From positions 1 to 50,327 of the forward strand of contig JAHEZJ010000038.1 of assembly GCA_023251135.1 (NCBI GenBank): DNA of 50,327 nucleotides, read 5' to 3'. Position 1 is the stretch's first letter. Each line of letters starts with the position of its first letter. The notes beneath the pieces are model-generated. The model was not told the origin of the DNA. It made no database searches and saw nothing but the letters and a program-made list of their open reading frames with translations. Origin of the DNA: Flavobacterium sp. GTDB lineage: Bacteria; Bacteroidota; Bacteroidia; Flavobacteriales; Flavobacteriaceae. This document shows, piece by piece, positions 24,578 to 33,312 of this stretch. A program made the translations under genes and the position numbers.

Positions 24578-27427
24578 TTAGTTTTCCATGTATGCTTCAA
24601 TAGGAGCACAGCTACACACTAAGTTTCTGTCACCGTATGCATCGTCTACACGACGAACTGATGGCCAGAATTTATTGTCAGCGATATACTCTAATGGGTA
24701 AGCTGCTTTTTCTCTTGAATAAGGGAAGTCCCAAGCGTCATTAGTTAACATTGCTAATGTATGAGGTGCATTTTTTAATACATTGTTTTTGTCCTCTGCT
24801 GTTGAAGCTTCGATTTCTTTTCTGATTGAGATAAGCGCATCACAAAAACGATCTAACTCTGCTAAATCTTCAGATTCTGTAGGCTCAATCATTAAAGTTC
24901 CGGCAACCGGGAAAGAAACGGTAGGAGCGTGGAAACCATAATCCATTAAACGCTTCGCGATATCACCTACTTCAATTCCGTTTTCTTTAAACGAACGGCA
25001 ATCTAAGATCATTTCGTGAGCAGCTCTTCCGCATTCTCCTGTATAAAGAATTGGGTAGTGTCCTTCGAAACGTGTTTTCATGTAGTTGGCGTTCAGAATA
25101 GCATGCTCTGTAGCGCTTTTTAATCCTTCAGCCCCCATCATTGTGATGTAACCGTAAGAAATTAAACATACTAAAGCTGATCCGTAAGGTGCAGATGAAA
25201 TAGCTGTAATAGCTTGTTCACCACCTACTTTAAGGATTGGGTTTGTTGGTAAAAATGGAACCAGTTTTTCGTTTACACAGATTGGTCCAACTCCAGGTCC
25301 ACCACCACCGTGAGGAATAGCGAATGTTTTGTGTAAATTTAAGTGACAAACGTCAGCACCAATTGTAGCCGGGTTGGTTAAACCTACCTGAGCATTCATA
25401 TTAGCACCATCCATATATACTAATCCGCCATTGTCGTGGATTAATTTAGTAATTTCAATGATTGAAGATTCGAAAACTCCATGAGTAGAAGGATACGTTA
25501 CCATTAAACAAGAAAGATCATCTTTGTGCTCAATCGCTTTTTCTCTTAAATCTTCTACATCAATGTTTCCTTCCGGAGTAGTTTTAGTCACAATGATTTT
25601 CATTCCGGCCATAGCAGCAGAAGCAGGATTGGTTCCGTGAGCTGATGAAGGAATCAAACATACATTACGGTGACTATCACCTCTTGATAAATGGTAAGCA
25701 CGGATAGCCATTAAACCGGCATATTCTCCCTGAGCTCCTGAATTAGGCTGCAATGTTGTTCCGGCAAATCCGGTAATTACATTTAATTGCTGCTCTAATT
25801 TTTTAAGCATGGTGATATAGCCTTCCGCTTGCTCTACTGGTGCAAAAGGGTGAATGCTGTTCCAGTTTGGCATTGACAACGGTAACATTTCTGAAGCAGC
25901 GTTTAATTTCATGGTACAAGAACCTAATGAAATCATAGAGTGATTTAAGGATAAATCTTTACGCTCTAACTTTTTGATGTAACGCATCAACTGACTTTCT
26001 GAATGATGATTGTTGAATACATCATGCGTTAAGAAAGGTGATGTTCTTTCTAATGAAGCCGGTAATTGACTAGCTTCAGTTAATTCAGAAACAGTAAAAG
26101 TTTCTTTTCCTAAAGCTTCAGCAAAAATGGCAATAATTTGGTTGATGTCAGCAATTGAAGTTGTTTCGTTTAACGAAATAGAAATCGTGTCGGCATCAAC
26201 ATAGAAGAAGTTTACTTCGTTTTTCTCTGCTACAGCTTTTACTTTTTGAGCGTCGGCTTTTACCGAAATGGTATCAAAGTAAGCGGTGTTGGTTTGGAAA
26301 ACTCCTAATTTATTTAAAGCTTCAGCAGTAGTAACCGCCGATGCATGAACTTTGTTTGCAATGTATTGTAATCCTTTTGGTCCGTGGTAAACCGCGTACA
26401 TTCCGGCCATAACCGCTAATAAAACCTGAGCGGTACAAATATTAGAAGTCGCTTTTTCACGTTTAATGTGTTGCTCACGAGTTCCTAAAGCCATACGCAA
26501 AGCACGGTTTCCGTTTACATCGATAGATACTCCGATGATACGACCCGGCATAGATCGTTTGTATTCTTCTTTAGTTGCGAAGAAAGCGGCGTGAGGACCA
26601 CCATAACCCATTGGTACACCAAAACGTTGTGAAGTTCCAACTACTACAGCTGCACCCATTTCTCCAGGAGAAGTAAGGGCTGCTAATGATAAAATATCGG
26701 CAGCAAAGGCCACTTTGATTTCGTTTTCTTTTGCTTTAGCAACAAAAGCACTATAGTCGTTTACCTGACCATATTTTCCAGGGTATTGTAAAATAGCTCC
26801 GAAGAATTCATTTGAGAAATCAAATGTTTCGTGGTTTCCAACTACTAATTCAATTCCGATAGGAGTTGAACGCGTTTGCAGGATAGATAAAGTTTGTGGC
26901 AAAATTTCTTCAGAAACGAAGAATTTGTTTGTATTGTTTTTCTTCTGGTCGCGTGTACGAACGTCAAATAATAACGCCATAGCTTCTGCGGCAGCAGTTC
27001 CTTCGTCTAATAAAGAAGCATTTGCGATTTCCATTCCAGTCAATTCAATAACGGTAGTCTGGAAATTTAAAATGGCTTCCAAACGGCCCTGAGCAATCTC
27101 AGCCTGATAAGGAGTATAAGCAGTGTACCATCCTGGATTCTCAAAAATATTTCTTTGAATTGGAGCCGGAACGATAGTTGGGTGATACCCCAAACCGATA
27201 TAAGATTTGAAAACCTTATTTTTCTTTCCTAATTGCTGAATATGGTTTGCGAATTCGTACTCCGTCATCGCAGGATCTAAGTTTAAGGGTGCTTTTAGAC
27301 GAATGTCATCCGGAAGGGTTTCATAAACAAGTTGTTCGATCGATTCAACTCCAATAGTCTGTAACATGTGTTGAAGATCTGTTTCTCTTGGACCAATGTG
27401 TCTTAAAGCAAAAGCATCTGTTTTCAT
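24578..27427 (-). CDS. gcvP: Glycine dehydrogenase (decarboxylating), P-protein of glycine cleavage
   Basis: A 949-aa single-chain P-protein, the PLP enzyme that decarboxylates glycine and passes the aminomethyl group to lipoyl H-protein. N-terminal half and C-terminal half are both present (RHIGPRE at residues 9-15; FNNHHSESQLMRYIK near 475). The PLP lysine is Lys700 in HLNLHKTFAIPHGGGGPG. Length matches the single-polypeptide form. No gcvT or gcvH is adjacent. It diverges from the UbiA-like gene. Confidence 0.97.
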   Translation of the reverse strand: MKTDAFALRHIGPRETDLQHMLQTIGVESIEQLVYETLPDDIRLKAPLNLDPAMTEYEFANHIQQLGKKNKVFKSYIGLGYHPTIVPAPIQRNIFENPGWYTAYTPYQAEIAQGRLEAILNFQTTVIELTGMEIANASLLDEGTAAAEAMALLFDVRTRDQKKNNTNKFFVSEEILPQTLSILQTRSTPIGIELVVGNHETFDFSNEFFGAILQYPGKYGQVNDYSAFVAKAKENEIKVAFAADILSLAALTSPGEMGAAVVVGTSQRFGVPMGYGGPHAAFFATKEEYKRSMPGRIIGVSIDVNGNRALRMALGTREQHIKREKATSNICTAQVLLAVMAGMYAVYHGPKGLQYIANKVHASAVTTAEALNKLGVFQTNTAYFDTISVKADAQKVKAVAEKNEVNFFYVDADTISISLNETTSIADINQIIAIFAEALGKETFTVSELTEASQLPASLERTSPFLTHDVFNNHHSESQLMRYIKKLERKDLSLNHSMISLGSCTMKLNAASEMLPLSMPNWNSIHPFAPVEQAEGYITMLKKLEQQLNVITGFAGTTLQPNSGAQGEYAGLMAIRAYHLSRGDSHRNVCLIPSSAHGTNPASAAMAGMKIIVTKTTPEGNIDVEDLREKAIEHKDDLSCLMVTYPSTHGVFESSIIEITKLIHDNGGLVYMDGANMNAQVGLTNPATIGADVCHLNLHKTFAIPHGGGGPGVGPICVNEKLVPFLPTNPILKVGGEQAITAISSAPYGSALVCLISYGYITMMGAEGLKSATEHAILNANYMKTRFEGHYPILYTGECGRAAHEMILDCRSFKENGIEVGDIAKRLMDYGFHAPTVSFPVAGTLMIEPTESEDLAELDRFCDALISIRKEIEASTAEDKNNVLKNAPHTLAMLTNDAWDFPYSREKAAYPLEYIADNKFWPSVRRVDDAYGDRNLVCSCAPIEAYMEN

Positions 27428-27562
27428 ATAGTAGTAAAAGTGTTGTTTTTTAGTCGCGCAAAATTAAGTATTAATAATAATTTATTGCACATTTTTAACT
27501 TCATTTTTTATGAAATTTTCAACCAAAGAGTTGATTTGTTAATAAATGATTAGATTTGAAGT

Positions 27563-28375
27563 ATGAAATTTTTGAAACTCATATTAGATTTCTACCTGAA
27601 CAGCAGTATTCATGTGGCTTTGTCGTGTTATGCGTTGGTACAGATCACGTTTCATGTGTTTCATATTCAGTACGATAACGCAATGGCCATGTTTGCTTTT
27701 TTTGGAACAATTGTGGGATATAATTTTGTTAAATACGACGCATTGGTTCGTGTTAAAAGAAAAATGATCGGGAATCAGCTGAAAATTATTGCCGTTTTGA
27801 GTTTTATTTCACTGTTTTTAGTGGGCTATTATTTTTTTCATCTGAAACGAATTACACAAATTGTTTCGGTGGTGATTTTTTTTATTACAGCGCTTTATAC
27901 ACTTCCGTTTTTTCCGAATCGAAGAAATGCGCGAAACTGGGCAGGAGTTAAAATTTATATTGTCGCAATTTGCTGGGTAGGTACCACATTGGTTTTGCCT
28001 TTAATAAATGCCGGGATTCCTTTTACCAGTGATTTTTTTATAAAATGCATTCAGCGGTTTGTTTTGGTTTTTGTTCTGGTCCTGGTTTTTGAAATTATTG
28101 ATTTAGCCAATGATGATCCGCATTTACAGACTGTTCCGCAAACGATCGGGGTAAAACGAACCAAATTTTTAGGACTTTTATTACTGATTCCGTTTTGGGT
28201 TCTGGAAGTTTTTGTTTCTACTTTTAATTACCATGATGTTTTAATCAATCTGATCATGGTGCTCATGCTCATGTTGTTTATTGCGTTTGCAAATCCTAAA
28301 CGCTCTAAATATTATACTTCTTTTTGGGTCGAAAGCGTTCCGGTTTTTTGGTGGCTGATGATACTGTTGCTTTAA
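27563..28375 (+). CDS. UbiA-like prenyltransferase-type membrane protein
   Basis: 270 aa with about eight hydrophobic segments. The two places where UbiA enzymes carry Asp motifs are recognisable but weak: NFVKYDALVRVKRK (about residues 54-67) and EIIDLANDDPHLQTVPQTIG (about 176-195). Many Bacteroidota proteins of this kind are annotated as UbiA-like and may not all be active. It is alone on its strand, converging on a small reverse gene. Confidence 0.6.
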   Translation: MKFLKLILDFYLNSSIHVALSCYALVQITFHVFHIQYDNAMAMFAFFGTIVGYNFVKYDALVRVKRKMIGNQLKIIAVLSFISLFLVGYYFFHLKRITQIVSVVIFFITALYTLPFFPNRRNARNWAGVKIYIVAICWVGTTLVLPLINAGIPFTSDFFIKCIQRFVLVFVLVLVFEIIDLANDDPHLQTVPQTIGVKRTKFLGLLLLIPFWVLEVFVSTFNYHDVLINLIMVLMLMLFIAFANPKRSKYYTSFWVESVPVFWWLMILLL

Positions 28376-28384
28376 AAACAGTTT

Positions 28385-28431
28385 CTCCTAAAATAAAAAA
28401 ACCGATGCGTAAACATCAGTTTCTTTAGGAG
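28385..28431. terminator. Hairpin between converging genes
   Basis: Stem CTCCTAAA (28385-28392) / TTTAGGAG (28424-28431) with inner pairing GATG/CATC; lies 10 bases after one stop and 13 before the other, so it could end both transcripts. Confidence 0.6.
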
Positions 28432-28443
28432 TGAAATAAAATC

Positions 28444-28842
28444 TTACTTCGTTTTTTGTTCTGCGAGTGCTTTATTTAAATCGGCTTTGGCTTCGGCTAG
28501 TTTCTTTCTTTTTTTCTCAATTTTTTCTTTGCTTTCCTGCTCTTTTATGGCTTTGTTGAGGTCGTCAGTTTTTTCTTTGACCTTTTGCTGTTTTTCTTTG
28601 ACTTTTTTGTCAAGGTCATTGTTGACTGTTTTTACCGTGCAGTTTTTTTTGGTTTTAGAGATGGCATCTTCAATTCCCTTTATTTGATTTTGATTGCCGG
28701 CTTTTTTGGCAGCAACTAATTTTGTGTTTAATTCACATAGTTTTCGTTCACAGCCTTTTAATGTTGTACAGTTACTTTGTGAAAATCCAATGAAGGACAT
28801 AGCAAAAAAAGCGACGGATAGTATTTTCGTTTTTAAAGTCAT
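28444..28842 (-). CDS. DUF1090-type periplasmic protein
   Basis: 132 aa: signal peptide (about 21 residues ending near GFSQS) then CTTLKGCERKLCELNTKLVAAKKAGNQ, which resembles DUF1090 (YqjC-like) proteins, and a long charged helix rich in Lys and Glu (about residues 75-132), probably a coiled coil. The four Cys (CTTLKGC, KLC, KNC) could form disulfides. Function unknown. It is a separate reverse unit. Confidence 0.75.
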   Translation of the reverse strand: MTLKTKILSVAFFAMSFIGFSQSNCTTLKGCERKLCELNTKLVAAKKAGNQNQIKGIEDAISKTKKNCTVKTVNNDLDKKVKEKQQKVKEKTDDLNKAIKEQESKEKIEKKRKKLAEAKADLNKALAEQKTK

Positions 28843-28905
28843 ACGTTTAGTTTTAGATTGTTTACGGATTTTAGAAAATCGTGTTAGACTATAAAAGTAA
28901 GAAAT

Positions 28906-29373
28906 TTAAAGTTGTTTTTCAGAAACTATTTTCAGCGTTTTATTCCTTTCCAATAGGAAATTGGTAAGATGTTTTTTCAAAAAGAAATAATCAAACAGTT
29001 TTCCGAACAGTCCAAAAGGAGTTTCATATTGTAGTTTATCGGTCATAATGGTGAAGTCATTTTCTTTTTCAAAAAGATGTTCATGTTTAAATGATTTAAA
29101 TTTTCCTTCCTCCATTTCATCAACAAAGTAATCGTAGAACTGCATCTCAGTTATTCTGCTTTTATGGGTAAGGTAAAAACCGAAATGTTTGCCACGCCAG
29201 GTAACCGTTTCGTTTAAATTGATTAATCCGGTGGTAACGCCGGCAATTGCTTTTTCTTTTGATGGACTTGCCGACTGTTGATGGATATTAATATTTCGTG
29301 CAGCATCGAAAACTGTTTTTTGTGGTGCTTTTATTCGGGTTGTAAGGTTTAGGATTGTCATTTGTTGTATCAA
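28906..29373 (-). CDS. SRPBCC family lipid/polyketide-cyclase-like protein
   Basis: 155 aa with the START-like layout: an N-terminal LNLTTRIKAPQKTVFDAARNI, a central GKHFGFYLTHKSRITEMQFYDYFVDEMEEG, and a C-terminal helix with FDYFFLKKHLTNFLLERNKTLK. Such folds bind hydrophobic ligands. It follows an NAD-dependent epimerase-like gene in a reverse group with the DCC-type gene and the GbsR regulator. Its own leader carries three short palindromes (29381-29444). Confidence 0.8.
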   Translation of the reverse strand: MIQQMTILNLTTRIKAPQKTVFDAARNINIHQQSASPSKEKAIAGVTTGLINLNETVTWRGKHFGFYLTHKSRITEMQFYDYFVDEMEEGKFKSFKHEHLFEKENDFTIMTDKLQYETPFGLFGKLFDYFFLKKHLTNFLLERNKTLKIVSEKQL

Positions 29374-29380
29374 TTGTTTA

Positions 29381-29444
29381 GTCCCTACGGGACATTTTTT
29401 AGGTCGGATATGGTAAGTTACCGATATGTAATCTCTCCGAGATT
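29381..29444. repeat. Cluster of short palindromes
   Basis: GTCCC-tac-GGGAC (29381-29393), then a CGGATATGG...CCGATATG stretch and AATCTC-tcc-GAGATT (29430-29444). I recall this pattern as recurrent in Flavobacterium; only one copy is in the window. Confidence 0.5.
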
Positions 29445-29454
29445 AATTGATTTT

Positions 29455-30363
29455 TTACGATAAAAGATTTTGAAAAGCGGTATCAATATTTTCAAACTTA
29501 AACGTAAAACCTTTTTCTAAAAGTCGTTTCGGGACTACATTTCGGCTCTTTAAAACCAATTCGGTTTCTGTTCGAATGAAAAAAGATCCGATTTCCAGAA
29601 AGAATGTATTGAGAGGAATTCCGAAAGGAAAACCAACTGCTTTTTGTAGCTTCTTCATAAAATCGATATTGGGTATTGGACTTGGCGATACAATATTTAT
29701 AACGCCGACAATTTCTTTTTCAATTATAAAATCAATTGCATTTGCAAAATCATCTTCGTGAATCCAGCTTACAAATTGGTTTCCTTTTCCCTGTTTTCCT
29801 CCAAAACCAATTTTCGCCAAAGCTTTTAACGGAATAAAAGCACCGCCTTTTTTACCCAAAACGATTGACGTTCTTAAAGCTGTTTTTATCGTATTTGGAG
29901 TTTCAGTTTTAAAAAAGGCTTTCTCCCAGGAAAGAGCGACATTTATCGAAAAATCATTTCCTATTTCACCCTCTTCTTCGTCCATTTGTTTGTCCAGAGA
30001 AAATCGGTAAATGGTCGCAGTAGAGGAGTTCAACCAGTGTTTTGGAGGGTTTTTGCATTTTAAAACAGCCTCGTTTAAAATTTTAGTGCTTTCGATTCGG
30101 GACAGTAAAATCTCTTTTTTATTTTTTTGAGTATAACGACAATCAACAGATTTTCCGGCAAGATTGATTAATACCGTGGCCTGTTCCAGTTCATTTTCCC
30201 AGCCTGAAAAAGTTCTGGCATCCCAGTTTACATATTTGATTCCATCGAGGATTTGAGATTTTCCGCGGGTTAGGATAACGATTTCTTCAAATTTGTTTTT
30301 GAAATGTTGGACTAAAACCTGACCCAGGAATCCTGTTCCGGCTGCAATTATGAGTTTATTCAT
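29455..30363 (-). CDS. NAD(P)-binding epimerase-like protein, TIGR01777 type
   Basis: A 302-aa extended-SDR protein. The nucleotide-binding start AAGTGFLGQVLVQHF (about residues 7-21) and the pattern INLAGKSVDCRYTQKNKKEILLSRIESTKIL (about 67-97) are those of the TIGR01777 oxidoreductase family. The usual YxxxK catalytic pair is not clear. Members are often found near SRPBCC and related proteins, as here: the SRPBCC gene follows after about 80 bases. Function poorly known. Confidence 0.88.
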   Translation of the reverse strand: MNKLIIAAGTGFLGQVLVQHFKNKFEEIVILTRGKSQILDGIKYVNWDARTFSGWENELEQATVLINLAGKSVDCRYTQKNKKEILLSRIESTKILNEAVLKCKNPPKHWLNSSTATIYRFSLDKQMDEEEGEIGNDFSINVALSWEKAFFKTETPNTIKTALRTSIVLGKKGGAFIPLKALAKIGFGGKQGKGNQFVSWIHEDDFANAIDFIIEKEIVGVINIVSPSPIPNIDFMKKLQKAVGFPFGIPLNTFFLEIGSFFIRTETELVLKSRNVVPKRLLEKGFTFKFENIDTAFQNLLS

Positions 30364-30457
30364 GGTTTTGTTTTTTTAGTGGCGAATTACACGAATTATT
30401 CTTTGCGTAAAGAATCAGTTAAAAAAGTAATTCGCAAAAATTCAGGAAACTTACAGA

Positions 30458-31276
30458 TTAGTTCAAAATTAATAATAAAGCAATTATTCGATACAGTATC
30501 CAGGTGAGGCAGAGATATTTTGGAAGTTTTAAAATTTTGATTCTTCTGAAATGCTCTTTAAACATGATAAAAACGGTTATGCCAAACCAAGCCAGTACGA
30601 TAAGCTCAGGAACCTTTATAGACTGATTTGCTATTAAAATGGGTAACAAAATGAGAGACCCCATTAAAGAAACGGTCATTAAATTGCCTGTATAATTGAG
30701 GATCGTCTTTTGGTCTAATTTTAGCATAAAGATACTTTGAAATACAATTTGTCCGAAGGCTAAAACGAACTCTCTCCAAATAGTGGTTTGAGGCAGAACT
30801 GAAATCAAATTGGAATAACTAAACAATACGAATGTTGTTACGGTTAAGGCAAATCCGATAAAGAGAAAACGATACTTGTAATTGTAATCGGGGGTGCATT
30901 GTAATTTGTTTTCTTCCTTTATTTCTCCGGGAATTATTACTTTTCTGTTATAGGAAACAAAAGAATAGAGTTTTCTCAGTATGAAATGAACAGGTTTTGT
31001 CTTTCCTATTTTTTCAATCCACGGAAATGAATATCCTATAACTTTCAGTAAACTGTCGACACCGTAAAGCACAGTTTTGGTTGTATTATCGATTAACGCA
31101 ATTTCATTTGGTGCACGTTTGAGATCTACAAAATTTTGTTCCTCTTCAGATAACTGACAATATGATTTTCTTCCGTTTTGATCTAACATACCGCTTTTTA
31201 CAAAGCCGGTAGTATACAAGCTGCAAAGCGGACAATCTTCGTCGTAAAGCAGGGTTTGGTTTTCCAGCGTTTTCAT
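30458..31276 (-). CDS. DCC (DUF393)-type thiol-disulfide protein with membrane domain
   Basis: 272 aa. The N-terminus has the DCC signature LLYDEDCPLCSLY (Cys16 and Cys19 in a CxxC), a thioredoxin-like domain (about residues 1-110), followed by a membrane part with several hydrophobic segments from about 135 to the end. A single inverted repeat AAACTTTCA-N8-TGAAAGTT lies 18 bases before its start, identical in spacing to the one before the GbsR regulator, so regulation by that protein is likely. Confidence 0.8.
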   Translation of the reverse strand: MKTLENQTLLYDEDCPLCSLYTTGFVKSGMLDQNGRKSYCQLSEEEQNFVDLKRAPNEIALIDNTTKTVLYGVDSLLKVIGYSFPWIEKIGKTKPVHFILRKLYSFVSYNRKVIIPGEIKEENKLQCTPDYNYKYRFLFIGFALTVTTFVLFSYSNLISVLPQTTIWREFVLAFGQIVFQSIFMLKLDQKTILNYTGNLMTVSLMGSLILLPILIANQSIKVPELIVLAWFGITVFIMFKEHFRRIKILKLPKYLCLTWILYRIIALLLILN

Positions 31277-31293
31277 AATTATTTTTTGTTTTA

Positions 31294-31318
31294 AACTTTC
31301 AGAAAAAAATGAAAGTTA
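31294..31318. promoter_or_regulatory. Candidate operator 1 of the GbsR/MarR regulator
   Basis: AAACTTTCA (31294-31302), an 8-base spacer, TGAAAGTT (31311-31318), upstream of the DCC-type gene. On the minus strand a -7-like TAACTTTC overlaps the right arm. The match in arms and spacing with the site at 31873-31898 is exact. Confidence 0.6.
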
Positions 31319-31343
31319 TAATTAAATTTTTTTAGTTTGAAGG

Positions 31344-31847
31344 TTACTTCATAATTTTCAGGACCAGACGTCCCAACCAGTTTTCATTGAATTCTGTCAT
31401 TTTGTCTAACATATTATCTGCTTTTAAAACAAAATCATACAACTTAGTGGTTTGATCGACAAAGTGTTTTTCTTCTGCAGACTCATTTGCATCGATTGTC
31501 GAAACTTCTTTTAAAATTTTAAGAGCAGGTTTGATTTCTCTTTTGCTTCTTTCTCTCGAAATTTTAACGGCTAATTCGTCCAGATCTTTTTCTGCAGTAA
31601 AAAATTCTCTTCTTTCTCCGGCTTTGTATTCTTTGTAAACAATTCCCCAATCCATCAAGGCTCTTAGGTTCATGCTTGCATTTCCTCGTGAAATTTGCAA
31701 TTCGTCCATGATGTCTTCCATAGAAACAGCTTCGTTCGAAACCATTAATAAAGCATGGATTTGTGCCATGGTTTTATTAATTCCCCATTGAGAACCTAAT
31801 GCTCCCCAGGTTTGTACAAACTTATTTTTTGCTTCTTTGAATTCCAT
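31344..31847 (-). CDS. GbsR/MarR-type transcriptional regulator
   Basis: 167 aa with a winged helix-turn-helix (about residues 20-90; AVSMEDIMDELQISRGNASMNLRALMDWGIV) followed by a helical C-terminus, the GbsR layout. An inverted repeat with a -7-like box in its centre lies 26 bases before its start and a second identical one just past its stop, ahead of the DCC-type gene. I infer autorepression and control of the downstream genes (30458 to 28906). Effector unknown. Confidence 0.85.
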   Translation of the reverse strand: MEFKEAKNKFVQTWGALGSQWGINKTMAQIHALLMVSNEAVSMEDIMDELQISRGNASMNLRALMDWGIVYKEYKAGERREFFTAEKDLDELAVKISRERSKREIKPALKILKEVSTIDANESAEEKHFVDQTTKLYDFVLKADNMLDKMTEFNENWLGRLVLKIMK

Positions 31848-31872
31848 GAAACAAATGTAAGTAAAAGTTTTT

Positions 31873-31898
31873 AAACTTTCAAAAATAAATGAAAGTTT
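31873..31898. promoter_or_regulatory. Candidate operator 2 with embedded -7 box
   Basis: AAACTTTCA (31873-31881), 8 bases, TGAAAGTTT (31890-31898). Read on the minus strand, TATTTTTG (31887-31880), a full TAnnTTTG match, falls inside the dyad, 33 bases before the regulator's start codon, so a bound protein would block its own promoter. Confidence 0.65.
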
Positions 31899-32082
31899 GT
31901 TTGATGAGGTTTTTTTAAGAATAATCTTATGTCTGATTTTTTGGTGTTTTATGACAGAGAATTCTCATTTTATAACATTTTTTCGTTCCCATCTTCATAT
32001 CTAAAATAGATTTGATATAGAAAATTAATGAAAAAATATTTTCTAAGTCATTCATTATCAGCTGATGAATTGAATTTGTAAC

Positions 32083-32163
32083 AGTGGAGCAGAACCCACT
32101 TAAAAAACGAACTGTTTCGCACAGTTAAAACGCGAAGGCGGATCTGAAAAGCCTTATGAGTAG
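32083..32163 (+). other. Leader module A (degenerate copy of a C-terminal coding tail)
   Basis: AGTGGAGCAGAACCCACT followed, after a 24-base longer middle with a small hairpin AACTGT/ACAGTT (32110-32126), by GATCTGAAAAGCCTTATGAG. It matches the end of the 609-aa gene (41822-41878) at most positions. In the same frame it reads SGAEPT, a stop, then SEKPYE and a stop at 32161-32163. The 218-aa gene starts 16 bases further on. Confidence 0.7.
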
Positions 32164-32179
32164 GACAAAAACTATTATT

Positions 32180-32836
32180 ATGCAAGCAATACCTGTAAAA
32201 GTAAAAAATGTGAAAGTCTACCCTTACATTGATTGGAATGGTGGAGGGATTGGACCTGTTATTCTTCCTGTTATCGAAGGAGCCAGCGGAACTTACGCGG
32301 TTGGAACACTTGGAAGATCTGTATTCTACAATCTTGATTTAGCCCCTGAAAAATCTAGTATTGGTATACATCAGAGATATTTAGCAACTGGAGAGACTGA
32401 AGATGGTACTCCATTTACAACTCCATGGATGTATAGCACAAGCACAACTGGTGACATCGAGTTCGGAAGAACAATAACAATAGGGGTAAGAGAATCTGAA
32501 GCTATTAACGTTGGAAGTATACCTCCTTATATTGTATTAGGACCACTTACAAACATTACAGTAACTCAGATACTTCCTGCGCCAGCAATTGGAGAGAGAA
32601 TACTAATTGAAAATGGTTCAGGTAATATTATTGCTACGAGAACTGGTACTCCACATGAAATGGGAGTTGATGTAATCGAAGGTAACCGTTTAGGAAGATT
32701 AAGAGCGGGATTGAAAAACATCATGATTACCGGAAAAAACAAAGATGGTCAAACCGTGACTATAGGACATCTGACTTGTTTGGATCCAAATGAACCGGCT
32801 CTTTTTTTACAACAATTTGGACCTAGTGAGCATTAA
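32180..32836 (+). CDS. Orphan protein, first gene of the DUF1843 cassette (218 aa)
   Basis: I do not recognise a family. It is beta-rich with no signal peptide and no Cys apart from one near the C-terminus (HLTCLDP), with repeated GP-(x)-ILP-like turns (GPVILPVIEGASG, PPYIVLGPLTN). I choose the ATG at 32180 over that at 32156: in the two other copies of the leader module, the sequence equivalent to 32156 (AAAGAGTAGG, TAAGAGTAAG) has no ATG, while their genes start in the position of 32180. Two small DUF1843-like genes follow 49 and 299 bases later. Confidence 0.75.
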   Translation: MQAIPVKVKNVKVYPYIDWNGGGIGPVILPVIEGASGTYAVGTLGRSVFYNLDLAPEKSSIGIHQRYLATGETEDGTPFTTPWMYSTSTTGDIEFGRTITIGVRESEAINVGSIPPYIVLGPLTNITVTQILPAPAIGERILIENGSGNIIATRTGTPHEMGVDVIEGNRLGRLRAGLKNIMITGKNKDGQTVTIGHLTCLDPNEPALFLQQFGPSEH

Positions 32837-32885
32837 AAAAAATTAATCCTCAAACGAAACAAATAACAACTAAAAAACAACAGCT

Positions 32886-33062
32886 ATGGGAGTAATCATG
32901 CCTTACGGTGTCGCCATTAGAGAAGCTTTAGTCTCTAATGATCTGGCCAAGATGGAAGCTATTGCCAAACAAGCGAAGCAAACAATAAAAGATCAGGGCG
33001 ATCTGACTGTTGCTTTACTGGACTTGTTAGACGCAATAGATTCTTTAAAGAAGAAGAAATAA
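32886..33062 (+). CDS. DUF1843-type small protein 1 (58 aa)
   Basis: Reads MGVIMPYGVAIREALVSNDL, then KMEAIAKQAKQTIKDQGDL and a helical tail ending in SLKKKK. The pattern YGVAI, (S)NDL, then QGDL and a Lys-rich end is what I know as DUF1843. No Cys, no double-Gly cleavage site, no signal peptide; predicted as helices. It shares 37 of 52 residues from the Tyr onward with the next small protein. It is too short for routine gene calling. A radical SAM operon follows, so it may be a substrate of modification or a small helper. Confidence 0.8.
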   Translation: MGVIMPYGVAIREALVSNDLAKMEAIAKQAKQTIKDQGDLTVALLDLLDAIDSLKKKK

Positions 33063-33082
33063 CCTGACTTGTACAGAAAAAC

Positions 33083-33112
33083 AAGGGTGGAGCTGAAAAA
33101 CCTAAAGAGTAG
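33083..33112 (+). other. Leader module B (short copy)
   Basis: AAGGGTGGAGCTGAAAAACC, then TAAAGAGTAGGA: the same frame reads GGAEKPKE and stop, matching SEKP-(Y)E and stop of modules A and C without the middle. It precedes the second small gene by 23 bases. Confidence 0.6.
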
Positions 33113-33135
33113 GAACAACTATAAAACAAAATATT

Positions 33136-33309
33136 ATGGCAACAGTACTTTACGGAGTAGGAATCAGAGAAGCGATTGCTTCGAATGATTTGGAAAAAAT
33201 GGTTGCGGTAGCTGAACAAGCTAAGAAAACCATAAGAGACCAAAAAGATTTACACGTAGCATTGGTAGAATTGCTTGATGCAATTGATGCTCTGAAAAAG
33301 AAAAGGTAA
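33136..33309 (+). CDS. DUF1843-type small protein 2 (57 aa)
   Basis: Reads MATVLYGVGIREAIASNDLE, then KMVAVAEQAKKTIRDQKDL and ends ALKKKR. A paralog of the preceding 58-aa protein: both keep YGV-IREA, SNDL-KM, QAK-TI-DQ, VAL and LLDAID. The GDL of copy 1 is KDL here. It has its own leader module (B), which suggests tandem duplication of gene plus leader, and a terminator follows 4 bases after the stop. Confidence 0.8.
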   Translation: MATVLYGVGIREAIASNDLEKMVAVAEQAKKTIRDQKDLHVALVELLDAIDALKKKR

Positions 33310-33312
33310 TCT

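Noticed and set aside
32083-32163. Leader module A as a known riboswitch or hammerhead ribozyme
   Set aside because: It lacks the invariant TPP, cobalamin or SAM cores and the CUGAUGA hammerhead core. The match with a coding tail explains it better.
32156-32179. ATG at 32156 as start of the 218-aa protein
   Set aside because: This ATG lies inside the repeated module; the equivalent positions of the other two copies are not ATG.
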